Source: Notospermus geniculatus (Eukaryota > Nemertea > Pilidiophora > Heteronemertea > Lineidae). Taken from it: DNA of 64,000 nt. The notes under the pieces were generated by a model. The model saw nothing but the letters and a program-made list of their open reading frames with translations. It was not told the DNA's origin and did not search any database. Position 1 is the stretch's first letter. Each line of letters starts with the position of its first letter. The position numbers and the translations under genes were made by a program. Below, in pieces: positions 1 through 13,423 of this stretch. The stretch covers positions 95,466 through 159,465 of the forward strand of contig NMRB01001414.1 in the NCBI GenBank assembly GCA_002633025.1, read 5' to 3'.

Positions 1-3000
1 GAAATTAATACGCGGAAAAAGGAGTAAAATGTCCCTGTCGAGAATCTTATGCAAATTAGCAAATCTGACAGTACCTCTTACCGGAAGTAGCGAAAATGAT
101 GGTCTAACTACGTTTATTTTGCTATTTAAGGACTGCTATGACCATTTTTTCTGCGGTTTTCAGCCAGAAATATGGCTTTTACTATCAAATAAAGATAATC
201 AGTGGTAGTAGACATTATCCAGCCTAGGTTTGAGGCCGCAGTTGCATTCGGATCGATGCGTCGTCTGCTACCACCAGCTCGCAGCAGACTACAAGCTTCG
301 CTGGCAAAGCCCAGCGAAGCTAATAAACCTCATGGAGTCTACGCCCTCTGCCGCAGATGCATGGGTCGCAAAGCTTGGAGTCTACACCCTCTGCTGCAGA
401 TGCATGGGTCGCAAAGCTATTCCACTGGACCACATCTTAACATCCCCATCATCAAAGGAACATCTTGTACTGGATAGAAGCAGGCATCTTTGTTCAGCAA
501 GCCACATCATCTCAATTTCACATGGTGAAGCCAGGGTTCAGGGGTGACGTTTATACCACATCATCCACGTCGACCACCTGGAGTCCATCCAAAATCTGAT
601 TGGCCGGAAGCACATGGTCGTCTCTCCCTCCAGCTGGTAGGAGGGCAAGCACGAAATTTATTTGATCAGGCAAGAATGGAGAAATGAGCTGAATCTTCAA
701 CTACTTTGAACGACTGAAGTGACCATTCATGTACGAAGAGTCTATCAACAAATTGTCCACCAACGGCACTCCTCATTGGCACATCATGAGACAGTGTCAG
801 CAATGATTCTCAACTAACAACCAGACTATCGGTTTTCAACACCACAACATGAACGTGCTACAAAGACATCGACAACTATCAACGGCCGCAGTCTGTTCAG
901 AAAGACTCTCACTTTCCAATGGCGGACAGCGACACTACGCATCCATTCACAGCGGACACTGGACCTGGTGTCAGTTGAATCATTATGAACACAATCACAT
1001 CGCTTCTATAAACAACAATCGTTCTCATTAGCAGGCAGGATGATGTCAGAGACGTGATTAACGTTTTTCTTACAAGATCAATAAATGGATATTACGAAAG
1101 ACAAGACGATCGTAAGCTAAACCAGGGGACCTATATCTTTGATGGTACAGTTGCAGTCTGTGCTGCAAAAATCAGACGGAGGTATTCATTCGCACAGCAT
1201 GGTGACACCACTTGCAACCTCTTGATAAGGCAATTGTGGTTGAGATCAATGAAATTTTTCATCACAAAGTCATGTGCGGTGGTGCTTGCGATGAGCACCC
1301 GAGGTCAATTTCCTTCTCCGTGAAGGTGCAACTGGGATGATTTCTCACAACACTGTTTTCATAGGGAGTGGTTGTCAAGATTGGGAAAGGTTAAAATCAG
1401 GTCCGGCTCAATGCCAGGGACATCGAAAATCTGCAACAATGGTATCATGCCCTTAGGGTAGAAAGTAGCAGCCAGGATCTCCCCTTTTCAACTTCTGTAA
1501 ATTGCTGAAGACATCAACCAAAGAGAAAGGACAATTTACGTTCCACCTGAAAAAAGATGGACCCTTCCGAGGTGCAGGTTAATACCTCCGTACAGTCCAC
1601 AACTCGAAATTATCAGGACGCTAATTGCAGAGACCATTTCTCAATATAATTGATCATATTTACACAAAACAAGACAACACAGAGAGCAAACACCCCATCC
1701 GAATTTATCGACTAGGACAACGGAGCATTATTGCCCAAATCTCCGGATTTAAAGATTACTCTACATAGGCATTGGAAATCAATAAGATGAGATGTTGTGA
1801 CATCGACCGGGAGAGGACCTGCAATGAGATCGCAGAATAAGGGAAACAAAGATGCTAAGATAGATTAGAAGTACTGCACACCCTTCGATCGAGGGGCCAA
1901 AATGGTGCGTCATGATTTGACCACCTTTACTTTCCTAAAGGGCCTCTAGACACATCCAGATTGCGGGACAATTTTTGGATTGCCCATTCCATGGAGGCAG
2001 CCTGGTGGAAAATAAGAAAGAATTTACTGCCGAATGCAGCATAATGCAGAAGTGTGTGGAGGGAGGCCTTTCGAGTGAAGTTTCCATTTCTTTCAAATGT
2101 TGATGAAAATCTTTGATCGTCTAGGGAACGACTCAACCTAGTTTCAAGACTTGCTGGATTTCTTTTCGGAAAAACCTCTGATTTTATTACAAACACGTCT
2201 CAGACTTAGTCATCTAGTGACAGGGAATTAAGGAGAGTGTATCTCAATATTCGATAAGATCCTTTATTCATGTTGTAATTTCCTTACTTCCGTGGAGAAT
2301 TCTAACGAAGGCAAGGTCTTTATATTGAGTTGTTGATTGACAGGAACCCTGACCATCATGAACTCTAGTCGAAGCCATTAACTGTTGAAACGCTTCAAGG
2401 ATTTTGATGGTATTGGAAAAGGATTATTTGTGCAAGGTTCAATCATTGAATAAAGTTGAACATTTTGTAAAGGTCGAATACGATTTTATTTCCCCTGTAA
2501 ACAAAATTTGTTATCTTTTGAATGTGGGGTTCTAGAGTTAAGGTAAGGACATGGTTTTACCATCGCAGAAGGCCAAGAGGTTGCAGGCACTCTAAGATCT
2601 GCATGCAACATCTGAGAACAGCAACATTTATACCAACACGGAAGCACCTTAGGGAAAACGAACAACATGAGATGTTGCTCAGTGTTCAGCCATCATTCAG
2701 ACAGACTGATAACACAGGTGCAGAAGCTAATGGACTTTATTGCCATGATTGCCAGCGAATTATAATTTCAACAAACCTCGACTACGTGTATTAGAAATGA
2801 CCCAAAATGAGGTCCATCGCGGATACCACTAGACATCTCCAGAGAAGGTCCGCATCGCTGACCCACCCAAAGGGCTGTGAAGCCAATGGTGCAGTAGGTG
2901 AATGGACCAGACTGAAACCTCAAGAGGGTTATGAAGTTGACATACATGTATTTAAGGGTTCTAGCTATTCCCCATGCCCCTGAATTTTCATCTGATTTCC

Positions 3001-4780
3001 CATAAGACTTCAAACAAAATCATGAGAACTCTTGTAGCGAAAGTGGAGTTTATGTCAAGGTAAAAGCTTTTTTGCATATTTTCATTGTGATGGTTCTGAG
3101 GGAGTCCTGTTTAGTTTACCTGAATCATCACAGGAACTGTTTAAATTGGGATACAAACAATGACATCATGCTGCTTTGAACAATGTTCATCTTTGCCAAC
3201 ACGAATTTCCGAACAATTGAAAAATTCCTCTTCCTAACTCCTGTTTGGGTTTTCGGGGTTGTTCACCTGCATGGTGCACACATTCCTTTCGCAAACCATG
3301 GAGAACCATGAAAAATTCCACCCTGTAGTTTGAAAATCTTTCCTCAAACTGAATGAAGCGCGGAAGAAGTATTTGCCACTCAGCTCCCGATTGAGTATTT
3401 AAATAATCTTCTGTCCTGATATATCAAATACAGTGAAAGTTTATTATACCCAGTCAATTAACGGATCTGCAAGTCCAATGGAAGCTTTGTGAGAAGGTCC
3501 CTGGGGCCTCCTACACATAATCCAAGTCATTTACACCCACTCAAAAGAACTCGACAACAGCCATGAGTAAGTACTGACATTCGTAGTTGACAAACAAACT
3601 AATACTATATTTTATAAGGAAATAATACACATTTGTGCAATCTAACGAGGAAAATTTGAATCGTAGTAGCCTACGCTATCATCCTCCACTCTGATCACGA
3701 TAGTCAGTATTCATTTTATTCATAGAGCTTCTGCCATGAATTCAAAAGGGCAGGGTGTTTTACCTCCGAGCAACTTTAGACCAAAAAGGGCATTATCTGA
3801 AGGGGATCGGAGTGATATTGGGGTTCAAAAGGCACTAGGGTGCCACCTAGCGAAGCAGGACACGGCACACTCCAAAACCTCTTTAGCAGCAGCATTTAAA
3901 TTCAATGAAATAGCAGCTCTGTGACTTCAGGATAGTGAAACGAACTCACCTAATAGTAGGCCAGTTCGAGGAAGTGCGAATTCACCTGCCCGATCAAATG
4001 GATCAAATGAGGCAGAAAAACTATCAGTACTTTACCAATCTACCACCTGATGGTGAGATATTTCCTAGTGTTTGTTTGCGTTCGGTGGTGTGGTATCCCT
4101 CACCCGCACGGCTTACCAAATCAAGCCTAGAGCAAACCCACAACTGTAGTCAATTCAGCGTTTGTAGCAGCAAATCTTTCGTGAAAGAATACTTGTATGC
4201 GTTTCCCCACCACGTATGCCAAAGCCTACTGTTTCACTGGCTGATTTCCAGCCATAAGTATATTTCAAAAGGTAGAACCGAAGCTAGTCACAGTTACAGG
4301 GACTCTGATGCAGCACTTTTGGTTTTACAAACTATCTCGCATACACACATAGTGCATCCATCTGCTATCACATCGTGTTAGAAGCTACGCCGGGCGATAT
4401 GGTTACCATAACTAGACCAAGCCCCCAATATTAATCCATGCCACAAATGCAGCACTTCCTATAGATACCTCAGGATTATCCAAAAGTTGGTTACGCTTTC
4501 TCACTCTCGGGGATGACATTGTGAAACTATACATGAAGCTAACACTAAAGTGTTTGAAAATCTATCTGTCATATCCTACAGACAGGTCTCTCATTGCTCG
4601 CCACAGACAAAAGCTACTGCACTTTTATATCAATGGAAACCTTTGGCCACTGTGGATTAGATGTCGCTAGCGTAGAAATCCATTGAAAACCATTCAAGTT
4701 ACAGTCCCCTGTCAATTTCTTGTTGAAAGGAACAGTATTGTCCAACCAACTACACTGCAGTATAGAGTACAGCTATTCTC
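1..4780. other. No recognisable gene; unclassified AT-rich DNA
   Basis: I see no exon set, protein domain or RNA gene here. Short open frames of up to 148 codons (for example 3935-4381 on the plus strand) show no recognisable domain and no splice partners. The stretch could be a decayed transposon or plain intergenic DNA. The only clear structure is the 43-bp tandem duplication at 334-419, listed separately. Confidence 0.5.
334..419. repeat. 43-bp tandem duplication
   Basis: Two adjacent copies of a 43-bp unit beginning GGAGTCTAC and ending CGCAAAGCT lie at 334-376 and 377-419, with about three mismatches. It overlaps small open frames but has no evident coding role. Confidence 0.85.
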
Positions 4781-4782
4781 TA

Positions 4783-4925
4783 TAGCAAACCGCCCGAATG
4801 ACGTTGGAGTTAGCAATTGCGTTTGTCCAAACCTGCTTTTGTCCAGTCTCACTTTCGACAATGTCGTCACTCGTTAAAGTCTAGTTGTTATCCATATGTT
4901 TGTCCAGCCTTTGCTGGTAAATGCC
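4783..4925 (+). repeat. Dispersed repeat, copy 1 (second copy at 14515)
   Basis: This stretch aligns by eye with 14515-14660. Shared landmarks in the same order are AGCAAAC, GAATGACGT, CCTGCTTTT, GTCTCA, TCGA(C/T)AATGT, AAGTCTAGTT and TTTGCTGGTA/ACTGCTGGTA. No terminal repeats are visible, so the element class is unknown. Confidence 0.65.
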
Positions 4926-6040
4926 CCCATCACACTGAGCTAGTTCTCAGTACGTTCTTGAAAATGTTGCCAAACAGGCTCAATCTATGTGTGAACAGGT
5001 GGCGTAGTGGCAACTTTTTATGATCTTCACGGACAGGCTCGGACGGGAAGGTTGCTCCAGAACTTCGAGGTATTATTTGACCAACATTACACGTTCCAGC
5101 CTTTTTTACGATTTTTTTAGGACGGGGCAGGATGGTTTGAGAAGTACTCAGGGTGACAGTACCTTAAAATAGAAACCAGGCGGTATGCTATTCATCATAC
5201 CTGCCATACTGCCCTCCACCACGGCCAGACCATTTTAGGATGATCTCAGCCAGGAAGCAAACGTGTGCAACAGGACAACATGACGGCCATTACCAACATC
5301 AGTAAGATCTAGCAATCGCTCATTACCTCCTGACTCATCCACGTACAGTCATAAAACGGCCAGATATCTGGTTTTAAACGGTTGATAAATGTTTGTACGA
5401 TTGGTAGACGAAGGAATCTACAAGTTAATCTCCACTATTTCGGCCAGTAAGCGATAAGCGTGTACTTCAATAATACCCTAAGCCATCTCCTAAGTATTGA
5501 ATATTAACTCAAGTATCTCAACAAAACCTCCTTCTAAACCGCTCTCCTTCTAAACTTCAGCTTATCGCCAGCAAGGTCTAGACATATTGATACGTAGTAT
5601 CTTTCGGCATTCTGCACGTTAAAGATCTTCCTAAAGGAAATGTAACTTCCACTCATCTCCTGAAACATTGCACTTGTTTTGAAGCATGATTCAACACCGA
5701 TTGGAAAATGGAGCATGGTAAAACCCAGCTGACTGCTTCAGATTCCTCTCCAGACCTGTTGATAAAATCCAACTGTGCTCTTATGTTTGAGCCTCTAAGA
5801 AACAGGTAAGTTCAAGACATTTTTAGGTGTAGCTGACTAAACCTTGATGCATGAGCTTCCATTATCTCTTCAAGCCATGGAGATGGAACCATGCACGGGA
5901 AATACACTACTCATCCTTCAGCATATACATGTATTTGAATTTTTATTACATTTTTTTTGTGAGGGCCGAAGCCATAGCATTATTGGCCCTGGTGAGTACG
6001 GAAGAGGCCATCTCAAGCTACATGTACTCATGTTCCTCAC
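4926..6040. other. No gene recognised
   Basis: Only short unsupported open frames are present. No splice-bounded coding segment or domain was recognised. Confidence 0.5.
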
Positions 6041-6044
6041 TTGG

Positions 6045-6192
6045 ATGGGGTCTTTTACTCGCCCACAAAGGCGCAAGGTACAAGGCACCATGGCTTAATC
6101 CTATATGGCCTGGGCTGGATTCGAACCCGGGACCTGCCGCTAATTCTGAATGGATGTGAAACCACTCAGCTATCACTGTATCAGGCCTCTTC
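6045..6192 (-). mobile_element. tRNA-headed SINE, minus orientation
   Basis: Read on the minus strand, a pol III A box (TAGCTGAGTGG, 6172-6162) is followed by a B box (GGTTCGAATCC, 6127-6117). Further 3' is a segment whose plus-strand form is GGGGTCTTTTACTCGCCC near 6048-6065. The SINE at 18322-18505 has the same order and nearly the same conserved segment. The head is too degenerate for a working tRNA, so I read it as a tRNA-derived SINE. Confidence 0.7.
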
Positions 6193-6857
6193 AAATGGGA
6201 CGGTTGTTGCGGTTCCTTGTACCAAGAATATATGTCTCCTTGCTTGTGCCTACAAGCATCTATATATTCCACGTGGCGGGCGAGACGCCACATCCACTGC
6301 AATATAACTATAGTCCAATAAGCTGGCAAAGCACTGCACTCTATCTCGAAAACCTGGAGCCCCACGCCAAGACTTCTTGCTGCTCTTCAGAAGTACGTCG
6401 ACATTTTTAGTTTGTTTGGCATAGTACAGCATAGTACAGCAGAAGCAGCAATAAACACTGCCAATTCTGATAAGGAATCATTTTCAAATACATCCATCTG
6501 ATGGTCAGCCAACATCAACAGATCGTACATCTCCACAAATGAGAAACGGCCTTGGTGATTTCTCCACTTCCTCGAAGAAGCTCGCCAACTCCAAGGTGTT
6601 CCTGCATCCTGCTGCTAATGCTTTTTAGCCAACAACTGTTCAATATTGATCCAATAAAACGCATGTATTCACTTTCTCCATTTGTAAAATGTGCACTCTC
6701 AGCTGCAACTTTCCAATCTTTAGTTACACCCATTTCCTTGCTGTTCCGTGATCTTTTGCCCTGAAAGATCTTCTCCAGCAGCTCATCAACTCGTCAATTT
6801 TAACCAGTTTTGCTAGGTAGCAAAGCAGTGTAGGACTAATGGTATGGATGGAACTCA

Positions 6858-6970
6858 TTAAGTATCCGCTGATGAAGACTTCACAACAAAATATGTATTA
6901 CATATTGTGAAGTCTTCATCAGCGGATACTTAAAGTATCCGCTGATGAAGACTTCACAACAAAATATGTA
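6858..6970. repeat. Compact inverted repeat plus direct third copy
   Basis: A segment of about 38 bp beginning AAGTATCCGCTGATGAAG at 6860 is followed by its near-perfect inverse (6899-6932) and then by a direct copy (6932-6970). The first two copies form a hairpin. It looks like one and a half copies of a small palindromic element. Confidence 0.85.
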
Positions 6971-7553
6971 CGAATGACTTTCCTCTGGTTGGTACTTTGT
7001 GCCATGGACCGAGTGTAGCATGCTTCTATCAAATGACCAGGACACAGCCCACAGTAATTTTCTGGATGATGTGAGACCATACATGCACTTTCTGTTGTGA
7101 ATATTACTGATGCTTTGATTACGTCTCGCATTGTCCGACATCATCATCATTTCGGCGTTATGTCATGATCGCGTCTCCTTTCTTAAGGTCACTGCGTTAC
7201 GTCACGCTTTGATCTTTGCATCGTCACTTTTGTGTTTGAACCGTATGTCTTCAGTCATGTCAGTCGAAGCATCTATCACTTGTCTTTAAATTCAGGAAAT
7301 GTACTCTTAGAACCCGCCTCGCATTGTAATATACCGAAATGTGTATTAAATGCTGTTAAAGAGATTTCCGTTTTTGTCGTGAATCATCATCGGATCTACA
7401 CCACTTTCCACTGTTAAAAAAGCGCTCTCACATACCCCCGTCTTGCCAGTCTCTCCAGAAATCCTTTAGGGGAACAAAAGTCGTTAGTTTTGTAGCCGAA
7501 CACCTCCTCGGAGCTCACTTGAATCTTTCAGTCCAGTCATGCCAGCTGAAATG

Positions 7554-7771
7554 CAGGGCTTGAAATAAGCTGTGGCCATTTACTAAAACACCCTTACTGG
7601 CCCTCTAAAGTGTCCAGGGACATGGCTGGCTGACCCTAGGCCTATTGTGTGCCTACATTTGATTGATGTAACTGGGTCAGCTGAAGTTGGCCATCCATGA
7701 CCTTACAAGAATCATTTTAGAGGGCCAGTAAGGGTGTTTTGGAAAATGGCCACAGCTTATTTCAAGCCCTG
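7554..7771. mobile_element. Inverted-repeat MITE, hAT-like ends
   Basis: Arms of about 55 bp face each other at 7554-7609 and 7715-7771. The termini read CAGGGCTTGAAATAA and its complement, typical in style of hAT elements. GAAATG occurs just outside both ends, but the 8-bp target duplication expected for hAT is not exact. The interior of about 105 bp shows no ORF. Confidence 0.7.
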
Positions 7772-7794
7772 GAAATGACAGAGTGGTGATTTTA

Positions 7795-7862
7795 CAGGGT
7801 ATGAACCCCGCAGCCCCAGTCATGGGTCCGACACTGTAACCACTGCACCACCATGCTTCCCA
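7795..7862 (-). repeat. tRNA-like SINE head remnant
   Basis: On the minus strand an A-box-like TGGTGCAGTGG is followed by a B-box-like GGGTTCATACC. This is the same head organisation as the other SINEs in the window, but more decayed. Confidence 0.45.
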
Positions 7863-9550
7863 ATGCTCTACATGTAGGTCCAGGATTTAATTTCAGCTTG
7901 TGGATTTGTCCGTGCCATGCAATACAAATGTTCATGTATTTCCACTTAGGGAACGTAATATTTTATGACAAAATAAGAGGCTCCGTTACATTTTCTGATT
8001 GAGTTGGAACACCATGTCAATTATCTCACACAGTTCGTGCTCGATTCACTCAAACTTACAATTTCTACTGGACCAAATATCGCTTTCAGTACAACATTAA
8101 CATACTCCCTGTCACTTTCTCTTGTTGGGCTCGTCATGCTCAATTCACCACAACCCATAAAATAATGTTATACTCCAATATATTCACCCATCCTTATGCA
8201 TAGAAATGACATCCCAGGCACTTTCATAAAACAACTGCCTTGCACAGTCAATACTTTGAAACTGAATATGTTGGATTTGCCAGCATCTCTGTCAATTTTT
8301 TTAGCAGGGATGACTGGTGAAATATGTTCATCAATTTTTCTTTTGACGTATATGTAGTGGAGACAAATAATGAATAGCAAATACAGAAGACTTGTTACTT
8401 CTTATTTTCAACCATAGATGACAATTTTTTTTCATCCCTGTCAATGCCTTTTCAATCACTGTCACTCTTTCTCAATCACTGTCAAACGATGATAGCTACT
8501 TTTTTCACAGTGCAACAAAAAATTCCCCTTTCTCTCTCTCACTCTGGTACTCGGCACTTGCGTACAGCCACATTCTTTTAGTCAAAGTGCTGAAGGTCTT
8601 ATGCTTCCTCTCTCTTAGCCTGACATCGTGTTGGACGGCGTTTTCTCAAATCACTTCATTACGAAATACTGCAATTCGGGTCCATGATGTTATTACGAAA
8701 GACTGCAATTCGGGTCCATGACGTCAAGGCGCAACCATGGCTTTGCGTACTTTGCACTCATCATGTAATTACATACTACATGACATCATGGTGAAGTCAT
8801 TATGGTGCAAATTTTTGCAGCGAAGTGGTTCATGTCGTATATTTGCCTTCCACATAGAAATGGATTCACACCAATATTGCAGTTTGCAAGCTGCTCTCTT
8901 TCCACAGGCCTTTTTTCATGACACTGGTAGGCTAATTCAATGCAGCGATTAACACAAACTTGAAAATTGCCGCAGAGGAGCTAGTCTAGTTATGGTAACA
9001 TCCCACATGTCCCACAACATATAATTTTCAAAATGTCATGGAAAATTACCACACTTTTAATGTACGAACACGCCACAAACCAAAAACACAGAAGTGGATC
9101 GCCGGCTTTTATGCCATAATGGAGCCAACTTCACGTCTCAGTTGATTGCCATTCTCATGCCTGCTCCAACTTACCAAAGCGCGGAGAAAAAACCTCACAC
9201 TAATCCACACAATTCTTCATAATGACTGCATTTTGGATCATACTGGCACTGCAATAATTTTTTACATACAACATCAGTGGGAAAATAACTGGCATTAAGT
9301 GCAACAAATGTCTTATCAGACGAGTAACCGATTGGAGGAGTCATCGTGGTGAGTCACCGGACGCGTTGCGGGCAGTGGAGTGGGATGTAGGGAGGGATGC
9401 AAAGAGTAGCAGTTGCCTGGAAGCCACAGAAACGATATTGAAGAAATGCTGCTGATGCTGCATTGAGCAGATGGAAGAAGGCAGAAGGAATCGCCTCTGT
9501 GGTTGGCGATTTTTTCTGGATGCTGTGACAATTTTTTATGCATAGGATGT
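7863..9550. other. No gene recognised; small local duplication
   Basis: No coding structure was recognised. Near 8659-8722 a 32-bp unit (ATTACGAAA...GGTCCATGA) is tandemly duplicated. Confidence 0.5.
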
Positions 9551-9551
9551 G

Positions 9552-9665
9552 TCAATGTGTGGTGTGTGAAGTGTGGTGTACGGGTGGGGAGTGGTGTATG
9601 GGTGAAGTGTGGTGTACGGGTGGGGAGTGGTGTATGGGTGGAGGGTTGGAATGTGGGTGTGGTAG
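9552..9665. repeat. GT-rich minisatellite
   Basis: Degenerate tandem units built from GTGTGGTGTACGGGTGGG and GTGGTGTATGGGTG run through this stretch. They create spurious long open frames on both strands. Confidence 0.8.
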
Positions 9666-11100
9666 GGGAGTGAGGCAATATTCTGAAATCAACAGTTACA
9701 TGGAGGGCACACACTTGCTGCTGAGAGTGAGGAAGATACAAGCCAAAGGAATAGAATTCCATAGTGTGGGCCCACTGGTGGCATCAAATCAATACTGTAT
9801 GCTGATGGTGATGGTAGGCAGCAAAAGGAACTTGGTAGTTCGAATGATTTATTGGAAATTATATAACTATTTGTTTTGTCATTATTGTAGCTCCGAATAT
9901 AAAATATGGGGAAAAAGATGTAGGCTGTGGGCATACATAGGTAAATGGCCAGACTACAAAAATATAGTATTGGCAAATTCTTCTAAGTGTTAAGTGTTGT
10001 TCATTATTGAGGCTGGTATGCCATAATCATCACGTTCCTGTCACAAAATATGGGTCACATGGGTCAGACGAAGGAAGTAGGAAATACTATTCTTATGTTC
10101 ACCCTCTGTATTGCTTGCTGTACAAGGCTGGCTTTATTATTGTGAAGGCACTAACTTGGGGCATAGCTATAATTAGAAAATCTGACAGTGTGAATCAGGG
10201 TTCTGAAGTATGAGGTTTGTAGGTAAGGGCTCAAGTGTTTTTTTGACAAGCAAAAGAATCTGCCTACAGTCGTTGTGATGTCTGATAATTCTGAGTGTCC
10301 AAGGCAAAAGTAGAACACCTCACTACTTCAGTTTTGAAGTCAGCGTCAACGGATGTCGCCACTTTTGTTCCGCAATAATGAAAATTCGCAATGTAAATAC
10401 CAAGGCAGGCAAACTTGAGACACACATATCACGCCGCCTGATACAGTGTTATTCCTAGCGTCATATACAAAATGTACAAAGTCAAAACGCAGCATCCTTC
10501 AGGCGTGTACTTCTGGACTCGATTTATCACAAGAGCTTTCAATATGCCGCTTCACAAGTGGTGCTCAAATTGTGAACATTTTTTCCCGCTTTTCCTATTA
10601 TTTGCACTTCTGAGGTAAAAGAGGACTCGTGGCGGGGAAGCATACTTGAAACGGTGAAAATCTGCCAAAGACTCGGCAGAGTTATGCCAATAATTGACCT
10701 GATTTTGCAGGAATACCAGAAAATTGTGCTGAAGTTTTTTAAGAACCCAAGTCAAGTGGTTCTAGCTCGGGCTGTGAGATTAGAAGACTGGCAATTTGAA
10801 CTTTTAATTTTGCTTGGAATATGGCCATGTCATTTTTCTTCTACTGTGAAATTATGAGGCAGTTTTAACATCATAAACTTATTGCAAGAGAATGGACAGG
10901 CGTGGCTGTTTTTGTTATATCTCAACTTTTCATGCAATGACACTAAAAAAACTCAATAAACTGCAAAAAAACATAATTGCAAACCCTCTAGCCATCGTTT
11001 ACTTTGCACAAACCATGTGGAAATCTAGGCCTAGGCCTACTTCTGGTGAATGATTCCCTCCTTATGCATAATCACAAACCAATTTTAAAGTCATGATTGG
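9666..11100. other. No gene recognised
   Basis: Short unsupported frames only. No domains, RNA genes or clear terminal repeats were seen. Confidence 0.5.
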
Positions 11101-11108
11101 CCTGTGCT

Positions 11109-11149
11109 CATGATCAACTTTGTATTCTCAGAATACAAAGTTGATCATG
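11109..11149. repeat. Perfect 19-bp-arm palindrome
   Basis: CATGATCAACTTTGTATTC, a three-base TCA loop, and the exact complement of the first arm. It would form a stable hairpin in DNA or RNA. No promoter or gene context explains it. It may be the core of a small transposon. Confidence 0.9.
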
Positions 11150-11374
11150 AAAAAGGTGTTATCAAATTTCTTCATTGCTGGTCAACACAGCACCCATCAA
11201 TATAAAGTCATGATTCCACTACACTGTACAATAGAACAGAGGAGTCAGTCACTGCAAATGATGGTGGGCCAGAAGTCACCTGGAGGCAGTGAGCCTGACA
11301 TATCTTTGAGAAGCATAAATGATAAGCCAATTGTAATGTCGGTGGATTTCCTTATGCGATATCATGTTTGCTTA

Positions 11375-11566
11375 GGCTCCATTTCCATAGAGTTCACGTT
11401 GACAGTTTTCACGCGCCTCGCTTCACGTTTTCCTTTCGTTCCTCGGAGAAAGCATGTCACATGACAGGTAATGTGTGTCTCGTTGTGTGCTGAATCGAGG
11501 AACGAAAGGAAAACGTGAAGCGTGGCGCGTGAAAAGTGTCAACGTGAACTCTATGGAAATGGAGCC
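11375..11566. mobile_element. PIF/Harbinger-like MITE with TTA target duplication
   Basis: Terminal inverted repeats of about 75 bp begin GGCTCCATTTCCATAGAG on both ends. The element is flanked on each side by TTA (11372-11374 and 11567-11569). A 3-bp TTA/TAA duplication with GG-starting termini is typical of PIF/Harbinger elements. The 192-bp element has no ORF and must be non-autonomous. Confidence 0.8.
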
Positions 11567-11569
11567 TTA

Positions 11570-13420
11570 GCCATTCATATGATGATGAATTGCTACACCA
11601 GGCTTGAGGTGAGTATAACACATTGATAATATCCTGACAGCTTTGAGTGCCCACCATCGGTACAACGGTCAAATTTTTGATTCAAAGTTTGAAACCTTCT
11701 GATTCTTCTTCTTGACTATATAGGCCTGCATAATTACTTTATCATTTAAATACAATTAAAGTTCTATGGATTCCTTTTTAGTTCATTGTTCAAGTGGGTA
11801 TAAAACAGATTGCGAAGACTTACGCAAGATTTACTATGAAGTTGGTGTCAACCAGCACGCCTACGGGTGCATGGAGCCTACTATGGTTGGGGCATAGTGC
11901 TCCCAAGAAAGGTCAGTCTGTCCTAGTTGACTTTTTAAAACTGTTGTGATTGACACTTTACTGCAAGTGCATGAGCATACATTCATTACTCAACATTCTT
12001 TCATAGGTCTTATGATAGATGCCTAGTCATGAAATTGGTCATGCTTTGCATTGACGATGTAAACACACGTCATCGTTTACACTTACAGCTTTTTCAGGGT
12101 CATGTGGGGCGCTTGGTACAAACGGTAGCATCCTGTTGTTCCTAATAAGGAAGCTTCCAGACTGGTGTAAAGTCACCGACCTAAGACCTGATTACAAGAG
12201 ATATTCTTTTCTCTATGTCAAACATCAAAATAAACAAAGAATTCTGTCAATTCCAGGTGGTTTGCGCCACTGTTTCTGGCAGGTTTCCAAGCTCCTGATT
12301 AAAACAACAATGCACACATGTTATCATTCCTAAAGATCTTGCACATTTTTTAACATTTTTTTGTCATTTTCAAGTTTGTACTATATCAGGACACAGACAG
12401 GAAGTCTGACACTCGTGTCTCTCTGACATACACAGAATTATTGTAAAATAATAGAGAGGGTTGTGCAATATTCATAGCCATGTTATCCGTCCATTCATTT
12501 CTACATTTATGTCCACAAATACCACCACCCAGCAAAAGCTGGGCAAACATTTGAAATGAAAAAGTCGAAAGAGAGAACAAAAGCAGAGTTGGTCAAACAT
12601 GATGAAATTGACAGGACCGACGTCATCCAGGCGCCATGTTACACAAAATGTATTCATAATACATATTTCAAGTGCCAATGTTCATACAACAGCAGGAAGT
12701 GTGTCCCACAACTTCCATGCTAAAGTTAGGAGGGAAGTTGTGGTCATTGAACTTGACTTGGTCCTTGTAACGGTCATGAGTCACTAAAATGGCTAATACA
12801 GCATGGTCATTCATTCCAACAAGTTATTCTTCACAACAGAAACTAATCACTTCCACGCATTGATTTTGGATTATATATCCAACACAATGGCATTAGGTAA
12901 AAGGCCCTGCACCATTCCAGTGCCAACCAAAACAACCATTATACAAGACCAATGATCCATTGAGCAGAGAACTATGTGCAATAAAGGCAGCACACACATG
13001 ACTGACTCAAATGTCACATACACCGATAGTTTTATTTTATACAGCATAATCTGGGATTTACTTTGAAAGAAAGGAAAGCAAACGTTTATTGGGACAACTT
13101 TACTAAAGCTGTGTGTACATTTTGACAATCTTTCTACAAAAAGGTTTCCAACATTCGACCAAAATACTGACTGAAAGAGACACATTTTCCGGGGCACTAC
13201 TCTGCAATCGAAAACCCACCCACTCTTTTCTATCAAGTTCTGCCATGATTTTGCAACTGACATAGCAATTTCATTACTGACCTTAGAGGACAAATTCATC
13301 ACTGTATTCGACAGACCAATACAGCCAAAACACACAGTAAAAGGTATTGATTATCCGACTGAAACCATGGCTATCTTGATCAAATGAAACATTGATTAAG
13401 GAAAGTGAAATTTATTCAAT
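11570..13420. other. No gene recognised; one 154-codon minus-strand open frame
   Basis: A minus-strand open frame at 12871-13335 (154 codons) is long for chance, but shows no domain, splice context or compositional support. I leave it uncalled. Nothing else was recognised. Confidence 0.4.
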
Positions 13421-13423
13421 CTA

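Noticed and set aside
3935-4381. 148-codon plus-strand open frame
   Set aside because: No recognisable domain, no splice partners, no related frame nearby. Its length is possible by chance in 64 kb.
9316-9993. Overlapping 148- and 151-codon frames on both strands
   Set aside because: Both are produced by the GT-rich minisatellite at 9552-9665.
12871-13335. 154-codon minus-strand open frame
   Set aside because: No family recognised, and no splice or poly(A) context on that strand. Kept only as a note.
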